Of a stretch of DNA of 41,960 bases, positions 9,125 to 17,223 are shown one piece after another. The position numbers and the translations under genes are program-made. The DNA lies in assembly GCA_020833345.1 (NCBI GenBank), contig JAJHQM010000006.1, forward strand, positions 1 to 41,960, given 5' to 3'. The stretch comes from Ignisphaera sp. (GTDB taxonomy: Archaea > Thermoproteota > Thermoprotei_A > Sulfolobales > Ignisphaeraceae). Position 1 is the first letter of the stretch, and every line of letters begins with the position of its first letter. A model generated the notes under the pieces. It did not search any database. It worked only from the letters and a program-made list of their open reading frames with translations, and was not told the DNA's origin.

Positions 9125-9470
9125 AGTAAAGAATAGTGAACAAGTTAACGAATACATAGCTAGAAATAGAATAGTGCTAGTAGCATTTTTAAACTCTCAA
9201 AGGATCGCGGAGAAAGGTTATGTAGTAAAACTCCTGAGCATTATAGAGGAGGAATCTATACCCACGATACGTACAGCTCTATATGTAAGACCTAGCAATT
9301 CTGAAGTTAACGCATCTATATCTCTTAATCTTTACCTAAATGGCACATGCGTATTTTCTCAAGAGGGGCTTTTTGGACATTTAGAAAACGACTTAATAGC
9401 TTTGAAGATGGGTATTAAGGAAGTTCTCAAAAATAAAATGATTCAAGTAAAGTTTGTAAAAAGAAGCTGA
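9114..9470 (+). CDS. Small protein, possibly a redox-dead thioredoxin-fold member
   Basis: 118 aa from ATG 9114 (the track starts at GTG 9102; both overlap the end of the previous gene, which implies translational coupling). The pattern IVLVAFLNSQ, then IRTALYV, then LNLYLNGTCVFSQEG and a C-terminal helix, resembles the beta-alpha-beta-alpha-beta-beta-alpha order of thioredoxins, with the knob before the last strands. The CxxC active site is missing and only one cysteine is present. The thioredoxin-fold reading is a weak pattern match, not a family hit. It is the second gene of the operon with the zinc-ribbon and Ncs6-like genes, seven bases before the latter's ATG. Confidence 0.65.
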   Translation: MVIEVKNSEQVNEYIARNRIVLVAFLNSQRIAEKGYVVKLLSIIEEESIPTIRTALYVRPSNSEVNASISLNLYLNGTCVFSQEGLFGHLENDLIALKMGIKEVLKNKMIQVKFVKRS

Positions 9471-9477
9471 TTTGAAT

Positions 9478-10359
9478 ATGATAAGCATAAATACAACACA
9501 GCCACTATGCACATCATGTAGAAAAAGAGTAGCTGTCTACAGGAGACTTACATCTGGCGAAAAGCTCTGTAGACTTTGCCTCTTTAGGAGTGTTGCTAAG
9601 CAAGTTAGAAAAACAATTCACTACTATAAGATGCTGAAGAAAAAAGAATCTGTGCTATACATCTTAAGGAGTGATGATATAGCACTATCTATAGAGGCCT
9701 TCGCCATAATTCACGCTGCAGCAAGGGATCTAGAGATGAGCTATAACATAATATGCCCTAGCAACATTGTAAACTGCAATGCTGTTGAAACACATATAAA
9801 GAACTTGGTTAAGGATGTGCCAATAAATGTTGTATTAACTCATCATAGCCTAGACGCTATCCCCAAGACATTTATTCACGCTCTAAAGTATGTAGAAGCA
9901 CTAGCAATAAAAATAGCTTTAGAGCGCAACTTAGGTACCATTTTAACACCTCTTTTTCGTGATGAAATGACCTTGTTATCTATATATGGTCTGCTAACAA
10001 CATCAAAAACAGTATTTGGAGAAGGACTACCTATAAAGCGTATTGGAGATGTTAAAGTAGTTAGGCCATTTTATCACGTTATTTCTACGGATGTAATGTA
10101 TTTGACAATAACCTCAGCACTGCGAGCCCTCGAGCCCCTCCATGAGCCATGTTTAAAGCTAACTATAGGTAGCGACAGGTTTATGGAAAAAGCAAGGAAA
10201 ACCTTGGCTAAATCTCCTGAGCTAATGTATTCTAGTGCTAAATCTGTTGAGCTTTTACAGAGCTTTATAACAGCAGGTTCAACACTATGCAAAGTGTGTG
10301 GCTCTTTCAGTAATAGAGAAGTTTGTGAGTATTGTGAAACTATTTTGAAATTTCTTTAA
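9478..10359 (+). CDS. Ncs6/TtuA-like protein lacking the PP-loop (pseudoenzyme)
   Basis: 293 aa from ATG 9478 (the track uses TTG 9472). Family scaffold: N-terminal zinc site Cys11/14/31/34 with CTSCRKRVAVYRR and LCRLCLFRSVAKQVRKTI, very like NcsA/TtuA tRNA 2-thiouridine synthases, and the matching C-terminal zinc site Cys271/274/283/286. The ATP-binding SGGKDS P-loop is replaced by RSDDI (about residues 64-68), and the middle CxxC and third Cys that hold the catalytic iron-sulfur cluster are gone (THHSLDAIP instead). Hence it should not adenylate or thiolate. It looks like a partner or regulatory paralog, comparable in logic to eukaryotic Ncs2/Ctu2. It is the last gene of the operon; the thermosome gene downstream has its own promoter. 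Confidence 0.75.
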   Translation: MISINTTQPLCTSCRKRVAVYRRLTSGEKLCRLCLFRSVAKQVRKTIHYYKMLKKKESVLYILRSDDIALSIEAFAIIHAAARDLEMSYNIICPSNIVNCNAVETHIKNLVKDVPINVVLTHHSLDAIPKTFIHALKYVEALAIKIALERNLGTILTPLFRDEMTLLSIYGLLTTSKTVFGEGLPIKRIGDVKVVRPFYHVISTDVMYLTITSALRALEPLHEPCLKLTIGSDRFMEKARKTLAKSPELMYSSAKSVELLQSFITAGSTLCKVCGSFSNREVCEYCETILKFL

Positions 10360-10392
10360 GAGCTCTGCTAGACGTGGAATTTTCATGAAAAC

Positions 10393-10400
10393 TTATATAG
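10393..10400 (+). promoter_or_regulatory. TATA box and Shine-Dalgarno of the thermosome gene
   Basis: TTATATAG at 10393-10400 predicts a transcript start near 10422. GGTGA at 10429-10433 lies directly upstream of the ATG at 10435. The gene therefore has a separate promoter from the operon before it. Confidence 0.55.
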
Positions 10401-10434
10401 AACCTCTTCTAAATACAGTCTTGACGTTGGTGAC

Positions 10435-12138
10435 ATGCCTATGGCAATGTATGGAATACCCGTGTTAATATTAAAGGAAGGAACATCAAGAACTCATGGA
10501 AGAGAGGCGCTCAGGGCCAACATCATGGCTGCAAGAATACTAGCTGAAATTCTGAGGACTAGCCTTGGGCCTAGGGGGTTAGACAAGATGCTTGTTGATA
10601 GCTTTGGCGACATAACTGTAACTAATGATGGTGCTACTATTGTTAAGGAAATGGAGGTACAGCACCCAGCAGCAAAACTCTTAGTTGAAGCCGCTAAAGC
10701 TGTTGATGCTGAAGTTGGTGATGGAACTACTTCTGCAGTTGTATTAGCGGGTGCATTACTTGATAAAGCGGAGCAGTTGCTTGACCAAGGCATTCACCCA
10801 ACAACGATAATTGAAGGATACAAGAAGGCTTTAACAAGGGCTTTAGAGATTCTTGATGACATTGGTGTAAAAGTTTATGTAGGTGATCTAAGCAAGCCTG
10901 AAGAGAGAGAGAAGACTAAGGCTGAGATAAAGAAAGCTCTGTACACGGCATTAGCAAGTAAATACATAGCGACTCCTGATGTACTTGATAAGCTAATGGA
11001 CATGGCAATAGAGGCTGCATTCAGAGTTGCAGAAAAGAGACCCGATGGTACTTATGATGTTAAGCTAGATATGGTTAAGATCGAGAAGAAGAGAGGTGGA
11101 AGCTTAGCAGATAGCATGCTTGTTTATGGAGTTGTTTTGGATAAGGAGGTTGTTCACCCGGCAATGCCTAGAAGAGTTGAGAATGCGAAAATAGCTTTAC
11201 TCGACGCTCCATTAGAAATAGAGAAGCCTGATATTACAGCAAAGATTAACATAACATCACCTGAACAAATAAGAGCTTATTTAGAGGAAGAAGCAAAGAT
11301 ACTTAGAGATATGGTTGAGAAGGTTGCTAGTGTTGGTGCTAATGTTGTAATTTGTCAAAAGGGTATTGATGATGTAGCGCAACACTACTTAGCTAAGAAG
11401 GGTATTATGGCTGTAAGAAGAGTTAAGAGAAGCGACATGGAGAAACTTGAAAAAGCTACTGGAGGAAGGATTGTAACGAGTATTAGAGACCTCACAGAAA
11501 AGGATCTAGGTGAGTGCGCACTTGTTGAAGAAAGGAGAGTAGGCAATGATAAAATGGTATTTGTAGAGAATTGTAGGAATCCGAGAGCCGTAACTATATT
11601 GCTTAGAGGTGCTAACGACATGTTACTTGATGAAGTTGAGAGAAGCTTAAACGATGCCTTAAACACTGTCAGAAATATCCTTCGAGATCCCAAGATAGCC
11701 TTTGGAGGTGGAGCAGCAGAAATTGAAGTAGCAATGAGGCTAAGAAAGTGGGCTGAAAGTGTTGGAGGTAGGGAGCAACTTGCAATATTAGCGTTTGCAG
11801 ATGCATTAGAGGAAATACCATCAGTGCTTGCCCAGACAGCTGGTATGGATATACTTGAAACGGTCATGGAGCTAAGGAAGCTCCATGCTGAAGGTAAGGC
11901 TGCTGCAGGTATAGATGTGCTAAATAGTAAGGTTACAGAGGATATAAGCAAACTAAATGTTATTGAACCTGTAATAGTAAAGAAACAGATACTAAAAAGC
12001 GCAACAGAAACAGCAACAACGATACTAAAGATAGATGATGTTATTGCAGCGGCCCCAAGGAAGGAGGAGAAGGGCAGGAAGGAGGAGAGGAAAGAAGAGG
12101 AGGAAGGCAAAGAGGCCAGGACCCCCTCTCTAGATTAA
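10435..12138 (+). CDS. thsA: Thermosome subunit (group II chaperonin)
   Basis: A 567-aa group II chaperonin subunit, the cytosolic ATP-driven folding chamber of archaea. Complete family features: [12 protein letters not shown] near the N-terminus, the ATP-site motif [20 protein letters not shown], the apical domain in the middle, and [14 protein letters not shown] plus AGMDILETV in the C-terminal equatorial domain. The C-terminus is a charged, Lys/Glu-rich tail ending TPSLD rather than the Gly/Met tail common in other chaperonins. Crenarchaea carry two or three paralogs (alpha, beta, gamma); which one this is cannot be decided here, so the symbol is generic. ATGs also occur at 10441 and 10447, but the SD GGTGA supports 10435. 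Confidence 0.95.
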   Translation: MPMAMYGIPVLILKEGTSRTHGREALRANIMAARILAEILRTSLGPRGLDKMLVDSFGDITVTNDGATIVKEMEVQHPAAKLLVEAAKAVDAEVGDGTTSAVVLAGALLDKAEQLLDQGIHPTTIIEGYKKALTRALEILDDIGVKVYVGDLSKPEEREKTKAEIKKALYTALASKYIATPDVLDKLMDMAIEAAFRVAEKRPDGTYDVKLDMVKIEKKRGGSLADSMLVYGVVLDKEVVHPAMPRRVENAKIALLDAPLEIEKPDITAKINITSPEQIRAYLEEEAKILRDMVEKVASVGANVVICQKGIDDVAQHYLAKKGIMAVRRVKRSDMEKLEKATGGRIVTSIRDLTEKDLGECALVEERRVGNDKMVFVENCRNPRAVTILLRGANDMLLDEVERSLNDALNTVRNILRDPKIAFGGGAAEIEVAMRLRKWAESVGGREQLAILAFADALEEIPSVLAQTAGMDILETVMELRKLHAEGKAAAGIDVLNSKVTEDISKLNVIEPVIVKKQILKSATETATTILKIDDVIAAAPRKEEKGRKEERKEEEEGKEARTPSLD

Positions 12139-12252
12139 GCATAACATCACTTCCTTAGCTATTTTCAAAATAACTTAAAATAACTTATAACTTAATTTCT
12201 AGTTTTTAAACCCTCTATAGTAACCTCTTATTATTCACCTTTGGTGCTTCTG

Positions 12253-12621
12253 ATGACAGTTAAAGAGCAAAAAGAGTCAATACTTGCAAGAACACTTCAA
12301 GAAATACGTATTGGTCCTAAAAGGCTTACAAAATATGAAAAAGCCCGCATTATAGCTGCAAGGGCATTACAATTAGCAGCCGGAGCTCCTCCTCTAATTG
12401 ATATTTCTAAGATAGAATCCAAAGATCCTATTGTCATAGCATATCTTGAGCTCTTAGCTGGAGTTTTACCGCTACTTATAAAGCGGGTAAAGCCAAATGG
12501 TGAGTATCAGCTCATACCAGTAAAGGTGTTAGTTGAAGTTGAAAAAGAAAAGATAAATAGGCTACAGGGTTTAGCAAAGGAGTTATTTGATGCGCATGAC
12601 ATTATGAAATATGTTATATAA
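12253..12621 (+). CDS. rpoK: DNA-directed RNA polymerase subunit K (Rpo6)
   Basis: Archaeal orthologue of eukaryotic RPB6, which helps assemble RNA polymerase and clamp the largest subunit. The diagnostic stretch is LTKYEKARIIAARALQLAAG with APPLIDI, followed by DPIVIAYLELLAGVLPLLIKR. Length (122 aa) is longer than the usual 80-100 aa because of a C-terminal extension of about 35 residues (VEVEKEKINRLQG onward). The ORF track begins at TTG 12241; GGTG at 12243-12246 is a Shine-Dalgarno spaced for ATG 12253, which I selected. The gene follows the thermosome gene after 114 bases and precedes topA. Confidence 0.92.
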   Translation: MTVKEQKESILARTLQEIRIGPKRLTKYEKARIIAARALQLAAGAPPLIDISKIESKDPIVIAYLELLAGVLPLLIKRVKPNGEYQLIPVKVLVEVEKEKINRLQGLAKELFDAHDIMKYVI

Positions 12622-12691
12622 TTTCAAATAAAAGGCTTAACTCTTTAATTTCTTTTAAATTATATAATGTTTCTAAGGGTTACATTAGTCT

Positions 12692-14770
12692 ATGCCTAGA
12701 TACGACAAGAGTACCATAAACATTAATGAACTGGGAAAGTACATTCTTGTTATTGCTGAAAAACCAAAAGCAGCGCAAAAGATTGCTGAAGCTCTTTCTG
12801 CTAGTAAAAAGTTAAAAATAAATGGGGTGCCTATATGGATTACTAACTGGAATGGTCTCACACATGTAATAGCACCAGCAGCAGGTCACTTATTTACTCT
12901 ATCTACTAACGATAGAGGTTACCCTACTTTCAATTTTATGTGGGTTCCCAGATATGTAGTTGATAGAAATGCAAGGTTCTCTAAGAAGTTTTTTGATGTA
13001 CTTAGGATGTTGTCTAGGTACGCCATAGGTTTTATTAATGCGTGTGACTATGATATTGAAGGCTCACTTATAGGCTTTATGATAATTAAGCAGTTTGGTG
13101 ATGTAAGAAATGCAAAGAGAGCAAAATTTTCTAGTCTTACATCACGTGAAATACAGAGGGCATTTCTCTACCTAGAAGACATTGATTATAACATGGTTGA
13201 AGCTGGCTACTGTAGGCATGTACTAGATTGGTTATGGGGTGTGAACATATCGAGAATGCTTATGGATTTTTATAGGAAAGTTTTTGGAAAAAACATTGTT
13301 TTAAGTGCTGGAAGAGTCCAGACCCCCACTTTAGCACATGCTGTTGACATTATCCTCTCCCGAAGATGGCATGTCCCAATACCCTATGCAGTTATAGATA
13401 TAAAGGTGAAACTTGGCGATAAAGTGGTTAAGTTAGAGTATAGTGATAAGCCGTTAGAGAGTTTAGAAACAGCAAGACGCATAGCTAATGAAATTAAGCA
13501 GAACCCCTATGCAATAGTAGAAAAAGTTGTAAGAAATATTAAAACAGTAGATCCTCCACATCCGTTCAACTTACCAGATTTGCAAGCAGAAGCATATAGA
13601 ATTTACAAGGTCTCACCTTATAAGACACAAAAAATAGCAGAAGAGCTGTACTTAGAGGCCTTAATAAGCTATCCTAGAACCAATAGCCAGAAATTGCCTA
13701 CATTACTTGACAACAAGGAAATACTAAACAAACTTGCTCTAAATATTGAATACCGTAAGCTTGTAAAGGAAATTTTAAATGAAACTGGAGGTGTACTAAA
13801 GCCAAACAATGGTCCTATGGACGACCCTGCACACCCAGCAATTTACCCAACTGGTGAAAAGCCAAAAGCTTTGAAGATTCTCCATAAAAAGATCTATGAT
13901 TTAATTGTGAGAAGATATATTGCAACATTTGCAAAACCATTAAGAGTGACTAATCTCACCCTTACCATTTCTGTTAATGGTTTACAATACACGCTGTCCA
14001 TAGCTAAGGTCCTTGAACCTGGCTGGCTTAAGTATTACCCATTTTTCTCATACAATGAGAACCAGTTTTTATTGGGATACGAGATTTTTGAAGGTATGAT
14101 GATACCGATAGAAGATTTTACTATAAGAGTCTATTTCACAAAGCCTGTACCGCCACCCACAAAAATTTCTTTACTTAAATGGATGGAGAGTGTGAATATT
14201 GGAACGGAGGCTACAAGAGCTGAAATAATTGAGCTTCTGTTTAGAAGAGGTTACGTGCTGTCTAAGTCAAGATCTATAGACGCTTCTGATGTAGGTTTGC
14301 TAGTAGTGCACTTACTTAGAAAGTACGTACAGGAGCTTGTAAGTATTGATCTTACAAGGAGTTTTGAAGAAAAACTCAGAGTTATTAGAAATGGCGAATT
14401 GAAGTGCGATGAGGTAATTAGGGAGGCTATAAAGGTATTAACAGAGCACATAAGCAATGTTACCGAACTAGAAAGAGATTTAGAGAGAGAGGTATTCAAA
14501 ATCATACCTATACAAAGTGCTTCGACAGAAAATCACTGCATAATATGCAAAAGAGCTGTAGATGAGAAGGGTTTCTGCATGTTTCATCATATTGCATATG
14601 AGAAAATCTTAAAAGGATATGAGAAGTGGAAGACATTCAATTTTAACTGGCATGAGTATCTCAGGAAGCTCATAAAATTAAAATCAACAGGCGTATATGT
14701 GAAGGAGGTTGCTGAGTATTTATTGAAAAATGCTTGTTTACCGTGTAATGAGCCCAGATATTTTAATTAA
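12692..14770 (+). CDS. topA: Type IA DNA topoisomerase
   Basis: 692 aa. It relaxes negative supercoils or decatenates DNA by cutting one strand and passing the other through. TOPRIM motif YILVIAEKPKAAQKIAEAL opens the protein and NACDYDIEGSLIG carries its acidic residues; LSAGRVQTPTLA follows; the catalytic tyrosine is Tyr327 in ISYPRTNS. A C-terminal zinc-finger-like cluster (CIICKR ... CMFHH, about 610-630) is followed by a helical tail typical of crenarchaeal enzymes. It is not reverse gyrase, as there is no helicase domain. Its last 33 bases overlap the 3' end of the convergent signal peptidase gene. Whether it is best called TopA or Top3 is a naming matter. Confidence 0.93.
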   Translation: MPRYDKSTININELGKYILVIAEKPKAAQKIAEALSASKKLKINGVPIWITNWNGLTHVIAPAAGHLFTLSTNDRGYPTFNFMWVPRYVVDRNARFSKKFFDVLRMLSRYAIGFINACDYDIEGSLIGFMIIKQFGDVRNAKRAKFSSLTSREIQRAFLYLEDIDYNMVEAGYCRHVLDWLWGVNISRMLMDFYRKVFGKNIVLSAGRVQTPTLAHAVDIILSRRWHVPIPYAVIDIKVKLGDKVVKLEYSDKPLESLETARRIANEIKQNPYAIVEKVVRNIKTVDPPHPFNLPDLQAEAYRIYKVSPYKTQKIAEELYLEALISYPRTNSQKLPTLLDNKEILNKLALNIEYRKLVKEILNETGGVLKPNNGPMDDPAHPAIYPTGEKPKALKILHKKIYDLIVRRYIATFAKPLRVTNLTLTISVNGLQYTLSIAKVLEPGWLKYYPFFSYNENQFLLGYEIFEGMMIPIEDFTIRVYFTKPVPPPTKISLLKWMESVNIGTEATRAEIIELLFRRGYVLSKSRSIDASDVGLLVVHLLRKYVQELVSIDLTRSFEEKLRVIRNGELKCDEVIREAIKVLTEHISNVTELERDLEREVFKIIPIQSASTENHCIICKRAVDEKGFCMFHHIAYEKILKGYEKWKTFNFNWHEYLRKLIKLKSTGVYVKEVAEYLLKNACLPCNEPRYFN

Positions 14771-15256
14771 TACCCCATCTAATTGAAGCGCCTTACCAGC
14801 TATATTAACTTCACTAATGCCTCTCATGGCATTTCCTACAACTCTTTTGATATTTAAATCGAATAACAAATAGCCTGTCTGTAAAATTGCTAGCTTTCCG
14901 GCAGGGCATTCAATACTACTTCTGTATGCTATAAATGTTACTTGGTCTAGAAACTGATTGTTGTCCCCCTTGGTCATGTACAACATTTTTCCGGAGCAAT
15001 TTATTATACCAATTACTCTGTGTATCACGTACTCCCCACGATCATTTTTAAAAATTACTACATCACCTAAGTTAATGTTTCTACTTGGCAAAATTATTAC
15101 TATATCTCCTTCATAGAGTAGCGGATTCATGCTATAGCCTTCTACCACTGCTATGACAATCTGCTTCCAGAAGTAATATGCAGCATTTGCATATATGAGA
15201 AGCAATACAAAGATTATTAGTATTGTTGATTCAATTGCTTTAATTAGCTTATTCAC
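14738..15256 (-). CDS. Signal peptidase I, archaeal/ER type (S26B)
   Basis: 172 aa. It cleaves signal peptides from exported proteins at the membrane. One N-terminal transmembrane segment (residues about 8-28, TILIIFVLLLIYA) is followed by catalytic Ser42 in EGYSMNPLLYEGD, His79 in YVIHRVIG (His replaces the bacterial Lys, as in ER and archaeal enzymes) and Asp98 in TKGDNN. The start is GTG; the stop codon TAG of the upstream zinc-ribbon gene shares one base with it, so translation is probably coupled. The 3' end overlaps topA by 33 bases on the opposite strand. Confidence 0.9.
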   Translation of the reverse strand: MNKLIKAIESTILIIFVLLLIYANAAYYFWKQIVIAVVEGYSMNPLLYEGDIVIILPSRNINLGDVVIFKNDRGEYVIHRVIGIINCSGKMLYMTKGDNNQFLDQVTFIAYRSSIECPAGKLAILQTGYLLFDLNIKRVVGNAMRGISEVNIAGKALQLDGVLIKISGLITR

Positions 15257-15579
15257 TACTCCTCTTCCTCACTAAGCTCAGATATGTCCAGCTCAATAAC
15301 GTTCTCAGTTCTAGAAGCTTCCTTTCTGCTTATCGTAAATGACTTCCTCCTCGCACCCTCAATCTCTATATCTTCACCCCCAACCTTCATCTTCGATACT
15401 ACCCCACGCCACTTAAAGCCGCAATTTGGACATTCAAACATACCCATTATTGTTACGGTGACCCTGCCTGCCGCATCAGGAAGTGGAGCAACTAACTGCC
15501 ATGTTTTTGTAGGCGATGTTACTGTAGTTCCACATTTAGGACACTTGTTAGAAGTCTTTTGAATATCTTTTTTCGGCAT
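15256..15579 (-). CDS. Small zinc-ribbon protein, crenarchaeal type
   Basis: 107 aa with Cys13/Cys16 (CPKC) and Cys50/Cys53 (CPNC) forming a zinc ribbon around a beta-rich segment (TWQLVAPLPDAAGRVTVTIMGMF), then GFKWRGVVSKMKVGG. A Ser/Arg-rich linker leads to an acidic tail (ELDISELSEEEE). The style resembles small transcription or ribosome-associated zinc ribbons, but I do not recognise a named family. ATG start at 15579, in an operon with signal peptidase through a one-base stop/start overlap. Divergent from enolase, so the 105-base gap carries both promoters. Confidence 0.78.
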   Translation of the reverse strand: MPKKDIQKTSNKCPKCGTTVTSPTKTWQLVAPLPDAAGRVTVTIMGMFECPNCGFKWRGVVSKMKVGGEDIEIEGARRKSFTISRKEASRTENVIELDISELSEEEE

Positions 15580-15669
15580 TTTTAGTCACACAAGTGCCTT
15601 TCTTCTTGCTAAATATAAATCTTATTAAACTACTGAAAACAATTTTAGCTTTGTGTTTATTAATCTTGC

Positions 15670-15676
15670 TGGAGGT
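15670..15676 (+). promoter_or_regulatory. Shine-Dalgarno of eno deciding the GTG start
   Basis: GGAGGTG, eight bases upstream of GTG 15685. The overlapping ATG at 15683 reads directly into a stop (ATGTGA), so the GTG is the working start. Confidence 0.6.
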
Positions 15677-15684
15677 GCCTTGAT

Positions 15685-16974
15685 GTGAATAACCCGTTCA
15701 TCATAAGAAATGTAGATGCGCTTCAGGTACTAGACTCGAGAGGAGATCCAACAGTAGAAGTAGTTATTGAAACAGTTGGAGGTGGTATTGGAAGAGCTAT
15801 AGCTCCTGCTGGTGCGTCTAAAGGAAGATACGAGGCGGTGGAGTTAAGGGATGGTGACCTATCCAGATTCAAAGGGAGAAGTGTTCTTAAAGCTGTCTCC
15901 AACGTCATTAACTATATTGGCCCCGCAATTCACGGAATGGATGTTAGAAGACAGAGAGAGATAGATAAGATAATGATTCAACTTGATAGTACGCTCAATA
16001 AATCGAGACTAGGTGCTAATGCTATACTTGCCACGAGTCTTGCTGTGGCAAAGGCTGCCGCTGATACGGCAAAAATGCCTCTCTTTCAGTACCTGGGGGG
16101 TATAAATGCGAGAACTCTGCCCATCCCAATGCTCAACATAATTAATGGCGGTGCTCATGCAGGAAACGAGCTTGCTGTTCAGGAATTCATGATAGTCCCC
16201 ATAGGGTTCGACACGTTCTCCGATGCTATTAGGGTTGCTGTTGAGATATACAAAGAGCTTAAATCTGTATTAAAGAGTAGATATGGAGCTAGCGCTGTCA
16301 ATGTTGGAGATGAAGGGGGTTATGCGCCTCCAATGAAATACGTAAGAGAAGCTATAGAGACGCTGAGAATAGCCATAAAGAGTAGCGGCTATGATTTAGA
16401 AAAGCAAGTTAGAATATCGCTCGATGCTGCTGCTACACAGTTCTATGACGAAGACAAGAAGGCATATAAAATAGATGGAAACATGCTTACAGAGGATAAG
16501 CTTATAGAGTACTGGAGGGATTTGGCCGCTGAATACAATTTACTAAGCATTGAAGATCCATTTTATGAAGAAAGCTTTGAGGCTTATGCTCAGCTTAAAA
16601 AAGAGTTGAAGGGTAGTGTTATTGTAATTGGCGATGACTTAATTGTAACAAATGTTACAAGGCTTTTGACAGCATTAAAGCAAGGCTCTGTCTCTGGTGT
16701 TATAGTTAAACCAAATCAAGTTGGAACTCTTTCTGAAACTCTAGATTTCATAGGTGTAGCAAAAGCTAATGGTATTTATACAATAATAAGTCATAGAAGT
16801 GGAGAGAGTGAAGATAATACAATAGCTCATATTGCTGTAGCTGTAAATGGTCCATTTATAAAGACAGGGGCACCTGCAAGAGGCGAGAGAACTGCGAAAT
16901 ATAATGAACTTCTAAGGATAGAAAGGTATCTGGGTGGAGAGGCTATATATGCTAGTAAAATTGTAAGCATTTAA
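15685..16974 (+). CDS. eno: Enolase (phosphopyruvate hydratase)
   Basis: 429 aa, full length. It interconverts 2-phosphoglycerate and phosphoenolpyruvate in the cytosol. Motifs: VLDSRGDPTVEV, the lid loop with GASKGRYEA, NGGAHAGNELAVQEFMIVP, VGDEGGYAPP, the metal ligands in SLDAAATQF, SIEDPFYEE and IGDDLIVTN, KPNQVGT, and ISHRSGESEDNTIAH. The GTG start is fixed by GGAGGTG. The product PEP links to pyruvate phosphate dikinase encoded 7 kb downstream. A C/D box sRNA on the opposite strand begins four bases after its stop codon. Confidence 0.97.
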   Translation: MNNPFIIRNVDALQVLDSRGDPTVEVVIETVGGGIGRAIAPAGASKGRYEAVELRDGDLSRFKGRSVLKAVSNVINYIGPAIHGMDVRRQREIDKIMIQLDSTLNKSRLGANAILATSLAVAKAAADTAKMPLFQYLGGINARTLPIPMLNIINGGAHAGNELAVQEFMIVPIGFDTFSDAIRVAVEIYKELKSVLKSRYGASAVNVGDEGGYAPPMKYVREAIETLRIAIKSSGYDLEKQVRISLDAAATQFYDEDKKAYKIDGNMLTEDKLIEYWRDLAAEYNLLSIEDPFYEESFEAYAQLKKELKGSVIVIGDDLIVTNVTRLLTALKQGSVSGVIVKPNQVGTLSETLDFIGVAKANGIYTIISHRSGESEDNTIAHIAVAVNGPFIKTGAPARGERTAKYNELLRIERYLGGEAIYASKIVSI

Positions 16975-16977
16975 ACA

Positions 16978-17042
16978 TCAGAACTGGGTTCTTCATCATA
17001 TTAAAATTTTAATATTTTCAGCAGCGCCTCGGGCCTCATCAT
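16978..17042 (-). ncRNA. C/D box sRNA with expanded D'-C' spacer
   Basis: On the minus strand: C box ATGATGA (17042-17036), a 14-nt guide, D' box CTGA (17021-17018), an 18-nt spacer, C' box ATGATGA (16999-16993), an 11-nt guide AGAACCCAGTT, and D box CTGA (16981-16978). All four boxes are perfect and in the right order. Counting five bases from the D box predicts 2'-O-methylation of the first G of a target containing CUGGGUUC, which resembles the conserved 23S rRNA peptidyl-transferase stretch around E. coli G2581 (from memory, to be checked). The spacer is an 18-base palindrome together with the start of C'. No clear terminal stem is visible. GTTAAAG near 17065 could be its TATA box. Confidence 0.75.
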
Positions 17043-17223
17043 ATAACGTGTGAAGTACAATAACTTTAACATACATCTGTTTGCCGTTAGGAAGCTAATA
17101 TTCTTTCAACATCCTTTTCATTCTTTAATTTGGTGAAGCTTTAATAGACGAAATGTACTTTGAATTAATTATGCACTTATCTAATCTAAAACCTAGGAAG
17201 CTAAGAGATTCTGGGTCTTATAC

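Noticed and set aside
11385-12110. 241-aa minus-strand ORF inside the thermosome gene
   Set aside because: Ser/Leu-rich shadow frame typical of the antisense of an AT-rich, Lys/Glu-rich gene; no motifs and the sense gene is certain.
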